A stretch of 31,820 nucleotides of DNA from a virus. A program made the position numbers and the translations under genes. Positions within the stretch are counted from its first letter, which is position 1. Each line of letters starts with the position of its first letter. The notes beneath the pieces were generated by a model that was not told the origin of the DNA, searched no databases, and was given only the letters and a program-made list of their open reading frames with translations. The stretch spans positions 1-31,820 of the IMG/VR virus record IMGVR_UViG_3300022859_000149. One strand, 5' to 3'. Below, piece after piece: positions 22,506 through 29,146 of this stretch.

Positions 22506-22696
22506 GCCGCCTCCGGTTCGGGCGGTTCGATGCGTGTCAACAGGTGGTCGATCATTTCGACACGACGGGCGCGGGAATCAGGAGACGGCGGGTGAACCAT
22601 GTCGTCGCGGTACTGCCGGAGCGCGGCGACAATATCGGGATCGACGGTTTGACGGGCACTACCGAGCGGGCGGGGGAACGGGGTGACGCCGGTCAT
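22502..22696 (-). CDS. 64-aa hypothetical protein
   Basis: Start ATG 22696 overlaps the upstream stop and the end overlaps the next start, both as ATGA; the longer frame to 22780 is inside the neighbour. It begins MTGVTPFPRPLGSARQTVDP and carries a helix (DIVAALRQYRDDM) and a second (RRVEMIDHLLTRIE). No family is recognised. Confidence 0.55.
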   Translation of the reverse strand: MTGVTPFPRPLGSARQTVDPDIVAALRQYRDDMVHPPSPDSRARRVEMIDHLLTRIEPPEPEAA

Positions 22697-23100
22697 TCCT
22701 CTGCCTCGACAAGCGGGCGACCGAACAGTTCTCGTGCGAACGAATCGTTGTACGCATGGATCTGATGCGGGCGAGCCCACGCCGACAGACGCGCCGTGTC
22801 GTCAGGCGTGATCGTTTCCGGCGAATAGCTGCCGCGATGAAGATGAGTTGCTGGCACGTGCGCCATGCCGTCGCGCACAAAGCCGAAGTCCAGCAGCGCG
22901 TGGAACTTCCCCTCGCGGAAGGCGGCGACGGCTAGATAGTCATGATTCCAGGGCCGCTTCGATTCGGCGTGTACCAAGTCGCCGTGGCGCACCAGCCGCA
23001 GGACGTACGGCTTCCCGGCGCTGCTGACGAAGGTGATTTCCGTTGCGCCGTTGCAGGCGGAGCAGGGCGGGAAGTCTTTGTCATCTTCGGTGAGGGCCAT
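22693..23100 (-). CDS. First gene of the left early operon, zinc-binding hypothetical
   Basis: 135-aa protein with a CSACNGATEI N-terminal CxxC near residues 13-16, then strands and a helix-rich end. Start ATG 23100 has GGAG about 9 nt upstream. It is transcribed from the promoter overlapped by operator Op1, so it should be expressed as soon as repression is lifted. Only one CxxC pair is visible, so a complete zinc ribbon is uncertain. Role unknown. Confidence 0.6.
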   Translation of the reverse strand: MALTEDDKDFPPCSACNGATEITFVSSAGKPYVLRLVRHGDLVHAESKRPWNHDYLAVAAFREGKFHALLDFGFVRDGMAHVPATHLHRGSYSPETITPDDTARLSAWARPHQIHAYNDSFARELFGRPLVEAEE

Positions 23101-23131
23101 TTCGCATCGCTCCGTACAGGATGATGCTGTT

Positions 23132-23160
23132 TACTTACAGAACACGTAAGTTTAGGTCAA
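23132..23160 (-). promoter_or_regulatory. Left early promoter with operator Op1
   Basis: On the minus strand TTGACC (23160-23155) is separated by 17 nt from a weak TAAGTA -10 (23137-23132). The perfect palindrome ACTTAC-N7-GTAAGT (23133-23151) covers the spacer and -10, so a bound repressor would block RNA polymerase. Confidence 0.6.
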
Positions 23161-23505
23161 CTGGAAACTTGCATATTCCGTAAGTTCTTCTACAAACGCA
23201 GAAAACCAGCGGCTAGGAGGGCCAACTAGTGGGTTCGAATCGTGAAGGGGTTGCGGCAGGTGGTCGCAGCGGTAGGTCTCGAAGATGCGGCCGGAGGCGT
23301 CCGGCACCGACTCGCTCGACAACTTCATCGTGTCCTGGTCCTTGCAATGGCAGCAATTCGTCGGCGGTTCGGGAACGGGCGCACCGGCGGTTTCGATCCG
23401 GGAGACAGTAGCCTTCGTCGTTTCGATCCGCCCTGCCAACTTGGCTTGGGTGAAGTCGAGATAATCCCGCCATTCCTTGATGTAGTGTGTCGGCACTTTT
23501 TCCAT
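23152..23505 (-). CDS. XRE-type repressor candidate with Cys cluster
   Basis: 117-aa protein. Residues 7-38 (HYIKEWRDYLDFTQAKLAGR and RIETTKATVSRIE) form a clear Cro/CI-type helix-turn-helix. Then follows a CCHC segment (residues 51-54) and a later YRCDH, which may bind zinc. No LexA-type Ser/Lys peptidase domain is present, so SOS cleavage is unlikely. ATG 23505 is preferred; GTG 23496 and ATG 23529 are alternatives. The gene lies between two operator regions, the position of CI in lambda. Its end is close to Op1. It could instead be a repressor fragment with a recombined C-terminus. Confidence 0.6.
   Translation of the reverse strand: MEKVPTHYIKEWRDYLDFTQAKLAGRIETTKATVSRIETAGAPVPEPPTNCCHCKDQDTMKLSSESVPDASGRIFETYRCDHLPQPLHDSNPLVGPPSRWFSAFVEELTEYASFQLT
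23167..23185. promoter_or_regulatory. Operator Op2
   Basis: ACTTGC-N7-GTAAGT, one mismatch from the perfect 19-bp palindrome, centred 34 bp from Op1 (about three helical turns), compatible with cooperative repressor binding on one face of DNA. Confidence 0.6.
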
Positions 23506-23516
23506 TTGACACAGTG

Positions 23517-23535
23517 TGTTACGGGACATGTAAGG
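23517..23535. promoter_or_regulatory. Operator Op3
   Basis: TGTTAC-N7-GTAAGG keeps the inner TTAC-N7-GTAA of the palindrome with changes at the outer positions. It lies 12 bp upstream of the repressor start and overlaps the alternative start at 23529, so autoregulation of the repressor is likely. A further half-site GTAAGT is at 23553-23558. Confidence 0.5.
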
Positions 23536-23570
23536 TGCCCATACCAGAAACGGTAAGTTTGGGCTTGCGC

Positions 23571-23595
23571 GAGACTTACGGTTTATGTAAGTCTC
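23571..23595. promoter_or_regulatory. Operator Op5, extended 25-bp palindrome
   Basis: GAGACTTAC, 7-nt spacer, GTAAGTCTC: nine matching bases in each arm, the strongest operator in the window. It ends 6 bp before ATG 23602 of the Cro-like gene, so it must overlap that gene's promoter or short leader. Op1 and Op2 form the left group, Op3 and Op5 the right group. Confidence 0.75.
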
Positions 23596-23601
23596 GCCGC
23601 C

Positions 23602-23796
23602 ATGAAGCTTTCCAATTACCTGGTCAAAAATGATCTGACCCTCAAGGCGTTCGCCGAACAGATTGGTCGAACCGAGGCAACCGTGAGCCGTCTTGCGCGC
23701 GGGAAGCACCGGCCCGACTGGAAAACCATCGAAGCCATTGAGAAGGCCACGAACGGCAAGGTCCGCGCCAACGACTTTTTCGAAGCGGCGGCATGA
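23602..23796 (+). CDS. Cro-like regulator
   Basis: 64-aa protein that is essentially one helix-turn-helix domain: LKAFAEQIGRTEATVSRLAR near residues 14-33 followed by IEAIEKATNGKVRANDFF, typical of Cro-type repressors. It is divergent from the repressor gene and preceded by the 25-bp palindrome. No Shine-Dalgarno is visible and the distance from Op5 to ATG is only 6 bp, so the mRNA may be nearly leaderless. Its stop overlaps the next ATG (ATGA). Confidence 0.8.
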   Translation: MKLSNYLVKNDLTLKAFAEQIGRTEATVSRLARGKHRPDWKTIEAIEKATNGKVRANDFFEAAA

Positions 23797-24365
23797 AGGC
23801 CGATTCCTCCATCGGGGTGCCTCCCTCTCCGACGGCTGGGCCAGGGGAGGGGACTGGCTCCGCATCGCCGCCCCTCCCCAAGCTCCAACGTGACGATGAT
23901 TGTAATTCGCTTCATGCGTCCAACGTGGCGGCCGCTGTGGATGCTTTCATGCAACCTGGCGTGGACGTTTGCACAGTTCTGCACCGCCACCTGATCGGCC
24001 CGGACGCCATCGCCAACATCAAGCGCGTTGCCTTTGCGATGAAGCGGGCTGAACGGACGCTCTACGCTTGGGCGGAGGGCGCCAACCAGATTCGCGGTGA
24101 CGATCTCGTGCTGCTCATGAGGCTGATTCCGGGGGTCGCCCGCGACCTTCTGGCCCCGACCCTCCAGGTTGTCGAGGTACCCGGTGGCGCGTCGTTCGAC
24201 GGGCTGCACACCAGCCGCATCATCAGCGAGGCACAGGCCGAGTTGGCCATCGCGATGGAAGACGGCGTGGTCGACGACGAAGAGCGCCCGCGCGTGCACA
24301 ACCGGCTGGTGAGGCTGGTCAACCGGACATTCCTCGATGTGCGTGTTCTTGGCGGTGGCGCCTGA
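23793..24365 (+). CDS. CII/CP76-like regulatory protein
   Basis: 190-aa protein second in the right operon. After a disordered Pro/Ser-rich start it has a helical domain: VLHRHLIGPDAIANIKRVAF then MKRAERTLYAWAEGANQIRG, which looks like the DNA-binding part of phage CII (CP76) regulators, and a C-terminal helical region rich in charged residues. Such a protein would influence the lysis/lysogeny choice. The family call is by pattern and gene position and is tentative. Start ATG 23793 overlaps the Cro stop. Confidence 0.45.
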   Translation: MKADSSIGVPPSPTAGPGEGTGSASPPLPKLQRDDDCNSLHASNVAAAVDAFMQPGVDVCTVLHRHLIGPDAIANIKRVAFAMKRAERTLYAWAEGANQIRGDDLVLLMRLIPGVARDLLAPTLQVVEVPGGASFDGLHTSRIISEAQAELAIAMEDGVVDDEERPRVHNRLVRLVNRTFLDVRVLGGGA

Positions 24366-24613
24366 TGGGCGCCCCGGCGCGCGCACGACTTCCCAACCGG
24401 CGCGGATGCGCCACGGTGGCGGTCACCTATCGCGGCACCGAATACCCGCTGTCCGTCGGCTACGACGAGGACGGGCGCTGCAAGGAAGTGTTCGTCGCGG
24501 GCGCCAAGCAGGGGGCCGACGTGGAGTTTCTCGTCGACGACTTCTGCACCGTGCTGTCGATCGCGATGCAGCACGGTATCTCCGCGAAGGCGAGCGCGGG
24601 TGCTGATGGCTAA
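24365..24613 (+). CDS. TSCPD-like domain protein
   Basis: 82-aa protein. LPNRRGCATVAVTYRGTEYP, then a GYDEDGRCKEVFVAG strand-turn and LVDDFCTVLSIAMQHGI helix resemble the TSCPD domain found at the C-terminus of B12-dependent ribonucleotide reductase; stand-alone copies are frequent in alphaproteobacterial phages. Its function there is unknown, possibly nucleotide-metabolism or regulator binding. The C-terminus is short compared with similar proteins. It overlaps the next gene by 8 nt. Confidence 0.6.
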   Translation: MGAPARARLPNRRGCATVAVTYRGTEYPLSVGYDEDGRCKEVFVAGAKQGADVEFLVDDFCTVLSIAMQHGISAKASAGADG

Positions 24614-24812
24614 CCTCACGATCCGCAACGTTGACGATGCCGTCGTCGCAAAGCTGAAAAGCCGCGCGAAGGATCGGCAGCGGTCGTTCGAGGCTGAGCT
24701 GCGCGAGATATTGAAGGCAGCTACCGGCATCCCCGATCCGATTGCGGTTGAGGCCGCTGGCGTGGCCCTTGATGCGTTTCTTGAGCGCGCGCGCACTGAG
24801 GGCTGGCTATGA
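24606..24812 (+). CDS. FitA/VapB-like ribbon-helix-helix protein (orphan antitoxin type)
   Basis: 68-aa protein starting MANLTIRNVDDAVVAKLKSR: the N-terminal strand ANLTIRNV, then helices KLKSRAKDRQRSFEAELREI, is the FitA-type ribbon-helix-helix of antitoxins. GTG 24600 could add two residues. The next gene is not a PIN-domain toxin, so this antitoxin-like protein stands alone. It could be a plain repressor, or neutralise a host VapC/FitB-type toxin. It overlaps both neighbours. Confidence 0.65.
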   Translation: MANLTIRNVDDAVVAKLKSRAKDRQRSFEAELREILKAATGIPDPIAVEAAGVALDAFLERARTEGWL

Positions 24813-25135
24813 GCAACGGCGCCAATTTCGCCGAGCAATGCCGACAGCTCACGCTCGACGGCAACCCCCCCGACGATATTGCAACGCTCACTTATCGAAC
24901 CGTGCGCTACGTCATGAAGGTGCAGAACCGCCTCGTTGACGAAGGGCGCATGTCCGCCAAGCACCTTGCCGACGCGCGAGCCGCAACCACCAAGAGCGTC
25001 GGCGAGAAGCGCTGCCTGAAATGCCGTCAGGCGTTCCGTCCCGCGCACAGCGGTTTATTCGTTTGCGGCTCGTGCAAGAAATCGTGCGACTGGCACAGCG
25101 GCGGCAGCTATAGCTGCGGCGAGGCACTGCGGTGA
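24809..25135 (+). CDS. Hypothetical protein with C-terminal zinc ribbon
   Basis: 108-aa protein. The N-terminal half is helical. From residue about 69 there is KRCLKCRQAFRPAHSG, then FVCGSCKKSC, two CxxC pairs making a probable zinc ribbon, ending CGEALR. Possibly nucleic-acid binding. Start ATG 24809 overlaps the previous stop. Unrecognised family. Confidence 0.6.
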   Translation: MSNGANFAEQCRQLTLDGNPPDDIATLTYRTVRYVMKVQNRLVDEGRMSAKHLADARAATTKSVGEKRCLKCRQAFRPAHSGLFVCGSCKKSCDWHSGGSYSCGEALR

Positions 25136-25233
25136 AAACCGCTGTGTCGCTCGCAATCCTGCTGACCCTGCTGGCCTGCATCTATGGGCCAAAGAACCCG
25201 GACGACGTGATGGCCGTTGTGGGGATGTTCTGA
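25132..25233 (+). CDS. 33-aa hydrophobic peptide, lipoprotein-like
   Basis: Short ORF from GTG 25132 (GTGA overlap) encoding MKTAVSLAILLTLLACIYGP and 13 more residues. The LLAC box after a hydrophobic stretch resembles a lipoprotein signal. It is positioned correctly for coupling on both sides, and ATG 25233 begins immediately at its stop. Too short for certainty. Confidence 0.4.
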   Translation: MKTAVSLAILLTLLACIYGPKNPDDVMAVVGMF

Positions 25234-25352
25234 TGGTGCAGAACACATCGACGGCGGTCATGCAGCGGCGCCACACTCCGATTCCGCGCGCCGTTCCGCA
25301 AGGGCCAGGTGCAGGCCGACATGCACCACCCCAGACAGCCAAAGGAGATTGA
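25233..25352 (+). CDS. 39-aa hypothetical peptide
   Basis: ORF from ATG 25233 (TGATG overlap) encoding MVQNTSTAVMQRRHTPIPRA and 19 more residues, Pro- and Arg-rich. It is supported mainly by its coupling to the previous ORF and by the lack of another gene here. It could be untranslated spacer before the gene at 25357. Confidence 0.3.
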   Translation: MVQNTSTAVMQRRHTPIPRAVPQGPGAGRHAPPQTAKGD

Positions 25353-25356
25353 TTTG

Positions 25357-25734
25357 ATGCCCAAGAAACAGAACGGCCCCGGCGAGCCGGAAGCATCGCC
25401 AAACACGCAACACAACGTGCAGGCCCGCAAGGACATCATGCGGGAGTGCAAGCAGGTCGCCGACGACGTGGATAAAGTCCGCCTCGATCAGAACAAGATC
25501 ATGGCCGGCGTTCGCGAGCGTCTGCGCGAGGCCGGGATCAGCGTCGAGGCGTTCAACTACGCCCGCAAGGTTGCGAACCGGGATTCGGACGATAGAGACG
25601 CCTACCTGGAAAACGTCCGCGAATCGCTCCAAGCGCTTGGCGTCGGCATGCAGGGCACGTTCTTTCCCGATGCTGGCGACCGCCCGAAGCGGCCGGCACA
25701 TTTGAGCGAAGTCGAGGGCGCAGCGGCTCACTGA
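25357..25734 (+). CDS. Hypothetical helical protein, possibly GapR/DUF2312-like
   Basis: 125-aa protein. ATG 25357 has AAAGGAGA about 7 nt upstream, preferred over the upstream frame at 25309. The central helix (RKDIMRECKQVADDVDKVRL) and AGISVEAFNYARKVANR resemble nucleoid-associated GapR-type sequences, which bind AT-rich DNA ahead of replication forks, but the match is weak. The C-terminus is disordered. It precedes the resolvase gene by an overlap (ATG 25734). Confidence 0.45.
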   Translation: MPKKQNGPGEPEASPNTQHNVQARKDIMRECKQVADDVDKVRLDQNKIMAGVRERLREAGISVEAFNYARKVANRDSDDRDAYLENVRESLQALGVGMQGTFFPDAGDRPKRPAHLSEVEGAAAH

Positions 25735-26255
25735 TGCGCGTCCTCGCCTTGGATATTGCGACCGCTTCGGGATGGGCGACGGATGGCTGCGCCGTCTGCC
25801 CGCCCCGATTCGGAACTTGGCGCGTGCCCGGCGGTACAGCGAACCTCGGGCACGCCATTTTTCGGTTCAATCAGTGGCTCTACGAGATCGCCGCCACCTA
25901 TCAGCCCGACATCATCGCCTACGAGGCGCCCTTCATGTCCTCGGGCGGCGGAAAGACCAATCCGCAGACCATGTTCCTACTGATCGGCCTGTGCGCCGTC
26001 GCCGAGTCCGTTGCCTACGCCCACAAGGTGCGCGCGATCCAGGCGCATGTGCAGACCGTGCGCAAGCACTTCGTGGGGCATGGCCGGCCGGACAACCCGA
26101 AGAAGGTGGTGGCCGCGCGCTGCCGACAACTCGGCTGGGACGTGCGCGACGATAACGCCGCCGACGCTTGCGCAATTTGGACATGGGCCAAAGCGACGCA
26201 TGACCGAACTTTTCGCCTCGAAACCGGGGCGTTGTTTGCCGGGGCCGCGCCATGA
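25734..26255 (+). CDS. RuvC-like Holliday junction resolvase
   Basis: 173-aa RNase H-fold nuclease. Acidic residues of the active site are visible: Asp7 in VLALDIATASGW, Glu64 in IIAYEAPFM, and Asp140/Asp144 in DVRDDNAADACAIW. It would cleave branched DNA made during recombination or replication before packaging. Length fits the phage RuvC-like family. ATG 25734 overlaps the previous stop and the stop overlaps ATG 26252. Confidence 0.8.
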   Translation: MRVLALDIATASGWATDGCAVCPPRFGTWRVPGGTANLGHAIFRFNQWLYEIAATYQPDIIAYEAPFMSSGGGKTNPQTMFLLIGLCAVAESVAYAHKVRAIQAHVQTVRKHFVGHGRPDNPKKVVAARCRQLGWDVRDDNAADACAIWTWAKATHDRTFRLETGALFAGAAP

Positions 26256-26470
26256 GTACGGTTTTGGACTTCCCGCGTGGCACCCGCGATCTCGACGCCG
26301 CCGATACGGCGCGCCTGGCCGCTGCCTACCGGCTCGATCTTGCCGTCGCCGCCTGTGTTGCCGGCGACCGGGACAAGGCGCTACGCCTGCTCATGGCCGC
26401 GCAAGGCTGCATAGCCACCGGCGGGCTAACTTGGGCCGCCGCCCTGCGAGTTCCGCAGGTGCCCGCATGA
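26252..26470 (+). CDS. Small hypothetical protein
   Basis: 72-aa alanine-rich helical protein: ARLAAAYRLDLAVAACVAGD, then a second helix KALRLLMAAQGC. No family recognised. It is coupled to the resolvase and helicase by ATGA overlaps, so co-translation with replication genes is likely. Confidence 0.55.
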   Translation: MSTVLDFPRGTRDLDAADTARLAAAYRLDLAVAACVAGDRDKALRLLMAAQGCIATGGLTWAAALRVPQVPA

Positions 26471-27831
26471 GGAACCTCGAGGCAGAACAAGCATTCCTTG
26501 GCGCGCTCCTCGTCAACAACGACGTGTTGTGGCGCGCCGGCGACCTGACGGCGGACGATTTCTCCGAGCCGCTTCATGCGCTCATCTTCGAGACCGCGCG
26601 CGTCCTGATCGAAAAGGGCGAGGCCGCCAACCCGACCGCCCTGCGCCCTCATCTGGCGACCGACCCCGATGTCGCCGCAATGAATCGTGACACCGGCCGC
26701 GACTATCTAGCGTCGCTTCATTCCGGCGCCACCACGATCAGCGGCGCCGATGGTTATGCCAGCATCATCCGTGGGCTGGCCGTGCGCCGCCGCCTTGTCT
26801 CGCTGTGCGACGAAACCGCCGCGGAAGCGCGCGACGTTCGCCCCGACGTGGATGCGGATCAGCTCATTGCGCGTGCGATGGCGCGGATCGATAGCATCGG
26901 CGGGGGCGGCGGGGGCGATCTGGAGTCCTTGGGCGTTGCTGCCGAGCGTGCCGTCGCTCGTCTCTCCGCCGAAACGGCGCAGAGCGGCACGACGACCGGC
27001 ATTCCCGATCTTGACGACCGCCTCGGCGGGCTGCGGCCCGGTGATCTGGTTGTCCTCGCCGGCCGCACCGGGATGGGCAAATCCGCCCTTGCCGAGCATA
27101 TCGCCGTGGCCGCGAGCGACCAGGGGCCTGTCGCCATGTTTTCGCTCGAGATGGATGCCGAGGATCTGTCGCGCCGGGAGCTCGCCGCGCGCACCGGCAT
27201 CGCCTACGAGCGGATCAGCCAGCGCCGGGTTGGCCCTCACGAGCGCGCCTCGCTGGCTGACGCTGCCGCGGCCATGGGCCCGCTGCCCGTCTACGTCAAC
27301 CGCATCTATGACCTCACCGCGTCGCAGATTAAGGCGCGCGCGCGAGGGCTCAAACACCGTCGCGGCGGCCTGGCCCTCGTCGTGGTCGACTATCTCCAAC
27401 TGGTCCGGCCCGACAGCACCTACCGCGGCAACCGGGTGCTCGAGGTGGCCGAAATCACCCGCGCCCTCAAGTTGATGGGCCAGCAGCTGGAGGTGCCCGT
27501 GCTGGCGCTGTCGCAGCTCAACCGCGAGCTGGAGGGCCGTGACGACAAGCGTCCTCGCCTGTCCGACTTGCGCGAATCGGGGGCGATCGAACAGGACGCC
27601 GCGGTCGTGCTCTTTGCTCACCGCGAGGCCGCCTACATGGAACGCGACGGGGCGCGCAAGAACCAGACCGCGGACGATTTCATGGCCGATCTCGAAGCCG
27701 AGAAACGCCTGATCGAGATCATCGTCGCCAAGAACCGGCACGGCAGCACCGGCGCGGTCAAGGTCGCCGCGGACATGTCGACCAACAGATTCGGGCCGCG
27801 GGCGACGCGGCAAGGGGCGATCACGCTATGA
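26467..27831 (+). CDS. dnaB: DnaB-like replicative helicase
   Basis: 454-aa helicase that would unwind the phage replication fork. The N-terminal domain starts NLEAEQAFLGALLVNNDVLW. The ATPase domain has Walker A GRTGMGKSALAEH (residues 199-211), SLEMDAEDLSRRE (226-238), Walker B VVVDYLQLV (305-313), sensor-type PVLALSQLNRELEGR (344-358) and the QDAAVVLFAHRE segment with the arginine finger region. A Gly-run linker lies near 145-150. ATG 26467 overlaps the preceding stop; the frame is open upstream, but the family start matches this ATG. Confidence 0.9.
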   Translation: MRNLEAEQAFLGALLVNNDVLWRAGDLTADDFSEPLHALIFETARVLIEKGEAANPTALRPHLATDPDVAAMNRDTGRDYLASLHSGATTISGADGYASIIRGLAVRRRLVSLCDETAAEARDVRPDVDADQLIARAMARIDSIGGGGGGDLESLGVAAERAVARLSAETAQSGTTTGIPDLDDRLGGLRPGDLVVLAGRTGMGKSALAEHIAVAASDQGPVAMFSLEMDAEDLSRRELAARTGIAYERISQRRVGPHERASLADAAAAMGPLPVYVNRIYDLTASQIKARARGLKHRRGGLALVVVDYLQLVRPDSTYRGNRVLEVAEITRALKLMGQQLEVPVLALSQLNRELEGRDDKRPRLSDLRESGAIEQDAAVVLFAHREAAYMERDGARKNQTADDFMADLEAEKRLIEIIVAKNRHGSTGAVKVAADMSTNRFGPRATRQGAITL

Positions 27832-28880
27832 GCCGCTCCTACGGGAAGATGCTGTCGTCCCTGTGGACGTCCTCGCGCAAGTTTCAGGGCATCCGCTCCG
27901 ACGACGCGGCGCGCCTGCTCTACTTCTACCTGCACACCTGCCCGCACGGGAACAACGTCGGGTGTTTCGTGATCCGGCCGGAATACATTGCGGCGGATCT
28001 CGGCTGGGAGCAGGACAAGATCGATCACGCCGTCGAGGCGCTCGTCGGCGCGGCGCTGATCGAATGGAACACCGACGAGCACGTCGTGCGCATCGTGGAT
28101 GCGATCGACAAAGACCCTCCGACAAATCCCAGCCACGCAGCGGCGATGGCCAAGACGGTTTTGTCGCTGCCTGACACGGTTGAAAAGCTCAATTGTCTCA
28201 GGGAATTGTCCGCACAAAGGCAAGCCAAGACGCTTAACAGTCTCCGAGAGGAAATTGCTTTGCTGAGCAGCCACTTAGGACACCCTCTCGACAGCCTCTC
28301 GACAGCCTGTGCGCAGGGTGTCCGCCCTTACCTTACCTTACCTAACCTAAACCTAACCAACCCAACCCAAACCGAAGGGGGTGTGGGGGAAACAACACCG
28401 AGGCGAGCACCGGCGGTACCAGCCGCAGCCAAGACCCTCGATACCGATTTTGACACGTGGTGGCGATCGGTTCCCCTCAAGCGCTCTAAGGGCAAAGCCC
28501 GGGAAGCCTACAAGCGAGTCCGCAAGAAGGCGGAAGCCACGACCTTGTTGGCAGGAATCGAGCGTTACGCACAGGAGGTTGCGGGCAGGGAGCCTAGGTT
28601 TATCAAACACCCGACAACCTGGCTCAACGCCGAATGCTGGCTCGACGAGGACAGTCCCGCAACGAAGCGGGAGACGCCGGTCAACGGGCTCAAGGTCTCT
28701 CCCGACGTGTGGGCAGAGCGCGTCCGTGGTTGGTGGAACGGGGGCGATACCAAGCCTGATCGCTGGATCAAGCTGCAATGGGGAAACATGCCGAACGAGC
28801 GCTTTGCCCAGGTGCCTGCGGACGTTGTGCTCGCGGTGACCGGCAAGAAACCGGAGGAACTCTTGGAAACGTTCCTATGA
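27828..28880 (+). CDS. Replication initiator-like protein (O/DnaD-type)
   Basis: 350-aa protein after the helicase, the classic position of lambda O-like initiators or loaders. The N-terminal winged-helix-like region reads SRKFQGIRSDDAARLLYFYL and DKIDHAVEALVGAALIEW. The middle is disordered and contains a repetitive stretch (residues about 167-182) read from an iteron-like tract. The C-terminal domain, DFDTWWRSVPLKRSKGKARE and WLNAECWLDED, is common in phage replication proteins. It would bind the internal repeats and load DnaB. Starts at ATG 27828, overlapping the helicase stop. Confidence 0.7.
   Translation: MSRSYGKMLSSLWTSSRKFQGIRSDDAARLLYFYLHTCPHGNNVGCFVIRPEYIAADLGWEQDKIDHAVEALVGAALIEWNTDEHVVRIVDAIDKDPPTNPSHAAAMAKTVLSLPDTVEKLNCLRELSAQRQAKTLNSLREEIALLSSHLGHPLDSLSTACAQGVRPYLTLPNLNLTNPTQTEGGVGETTPRRAPAVPAAAKTLDTDFDTWWRSVPLKRSKGKAREAYKRVRKKAEATTLLAGIERYAQEVAGREPRFIKHPTTWLNAECWLDEDSPATKRETPVNGLKVSPDVWAERVRGWWNGGDTKPDRWIKLQWGNMPNERFAQVPADVVLAVTGKKPEELLETFL
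28326..28373 (+). repeat. CCTTA/CCTAA/CCCAA tandem tract, candidate replication origin
   Basis: Within the initiator gene: CCTTA three times, CCTAA three times (one extra A), then CCAA and CCCAA twice, ending ACC. The complementary strand is G-rich with runs of GG and GGG separated by two or three bases, able in principle to form a G-quadruplex. Repeats inside O-type genes commonly serve as origins. Confidence 0.6.
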
Positions 28881-29146
28881 ACGGCAACTACGTCGAAGAG
28901 CGCGCGGTCGCGACGATCGATCGGCACCGGCCCGGGCCTTGCGAGCCCAACCACATGTCTCCCGATGGCGCCCAGCGACTGGCTGCGCGGCTCCGGGAGT
29001 TTTGGGGAACGGATTCAGGCGTGATCGTCACCGTCATGCCGAGCTACCCGTATGGCATCCGGTCCAACCTCGTGAACGGCCTGCCGCCAAGGGGCCACTG
29101 GATCAGCCCGAAGGAAGCCCGTGCGCAACCTGCCCGTCACCGATGA
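28877..29146 (+). CDS. Conserved-looking hypothetical protein
   Basis: 89-aa protein with a helix (AQRLAARLREFWGTDSG) and a strand-turn SYPYGIRSNLVNGLPP, a pattern I have seen in small phage proteins of unknown function. ATG 28877 overlaps the initiator stop (ATGA). It overlaps the following gene by 26 nt. Confidence 0.6.
   Translation: MNGNYVEERAVATIDRHRPGPCEPNHMSPDGAQRLAARLREFWGTDSGVIVTVMPSYPYGIRSNLVNGLPPRGHWISPKEARAQPARHR

Noticed and set aside
26707-27813. Minus-strand 368-codon frame opposite the DnaB helicase
   Set aside because: Antisense to strongly conserved helicase motifs; no own motif and no coupling to neighbours.
28326-28373. Short repeats considered as a CRISPR array
   Set aside because: Units are 4-5 bp without spacers; pattern fits iterons or an origin instead.
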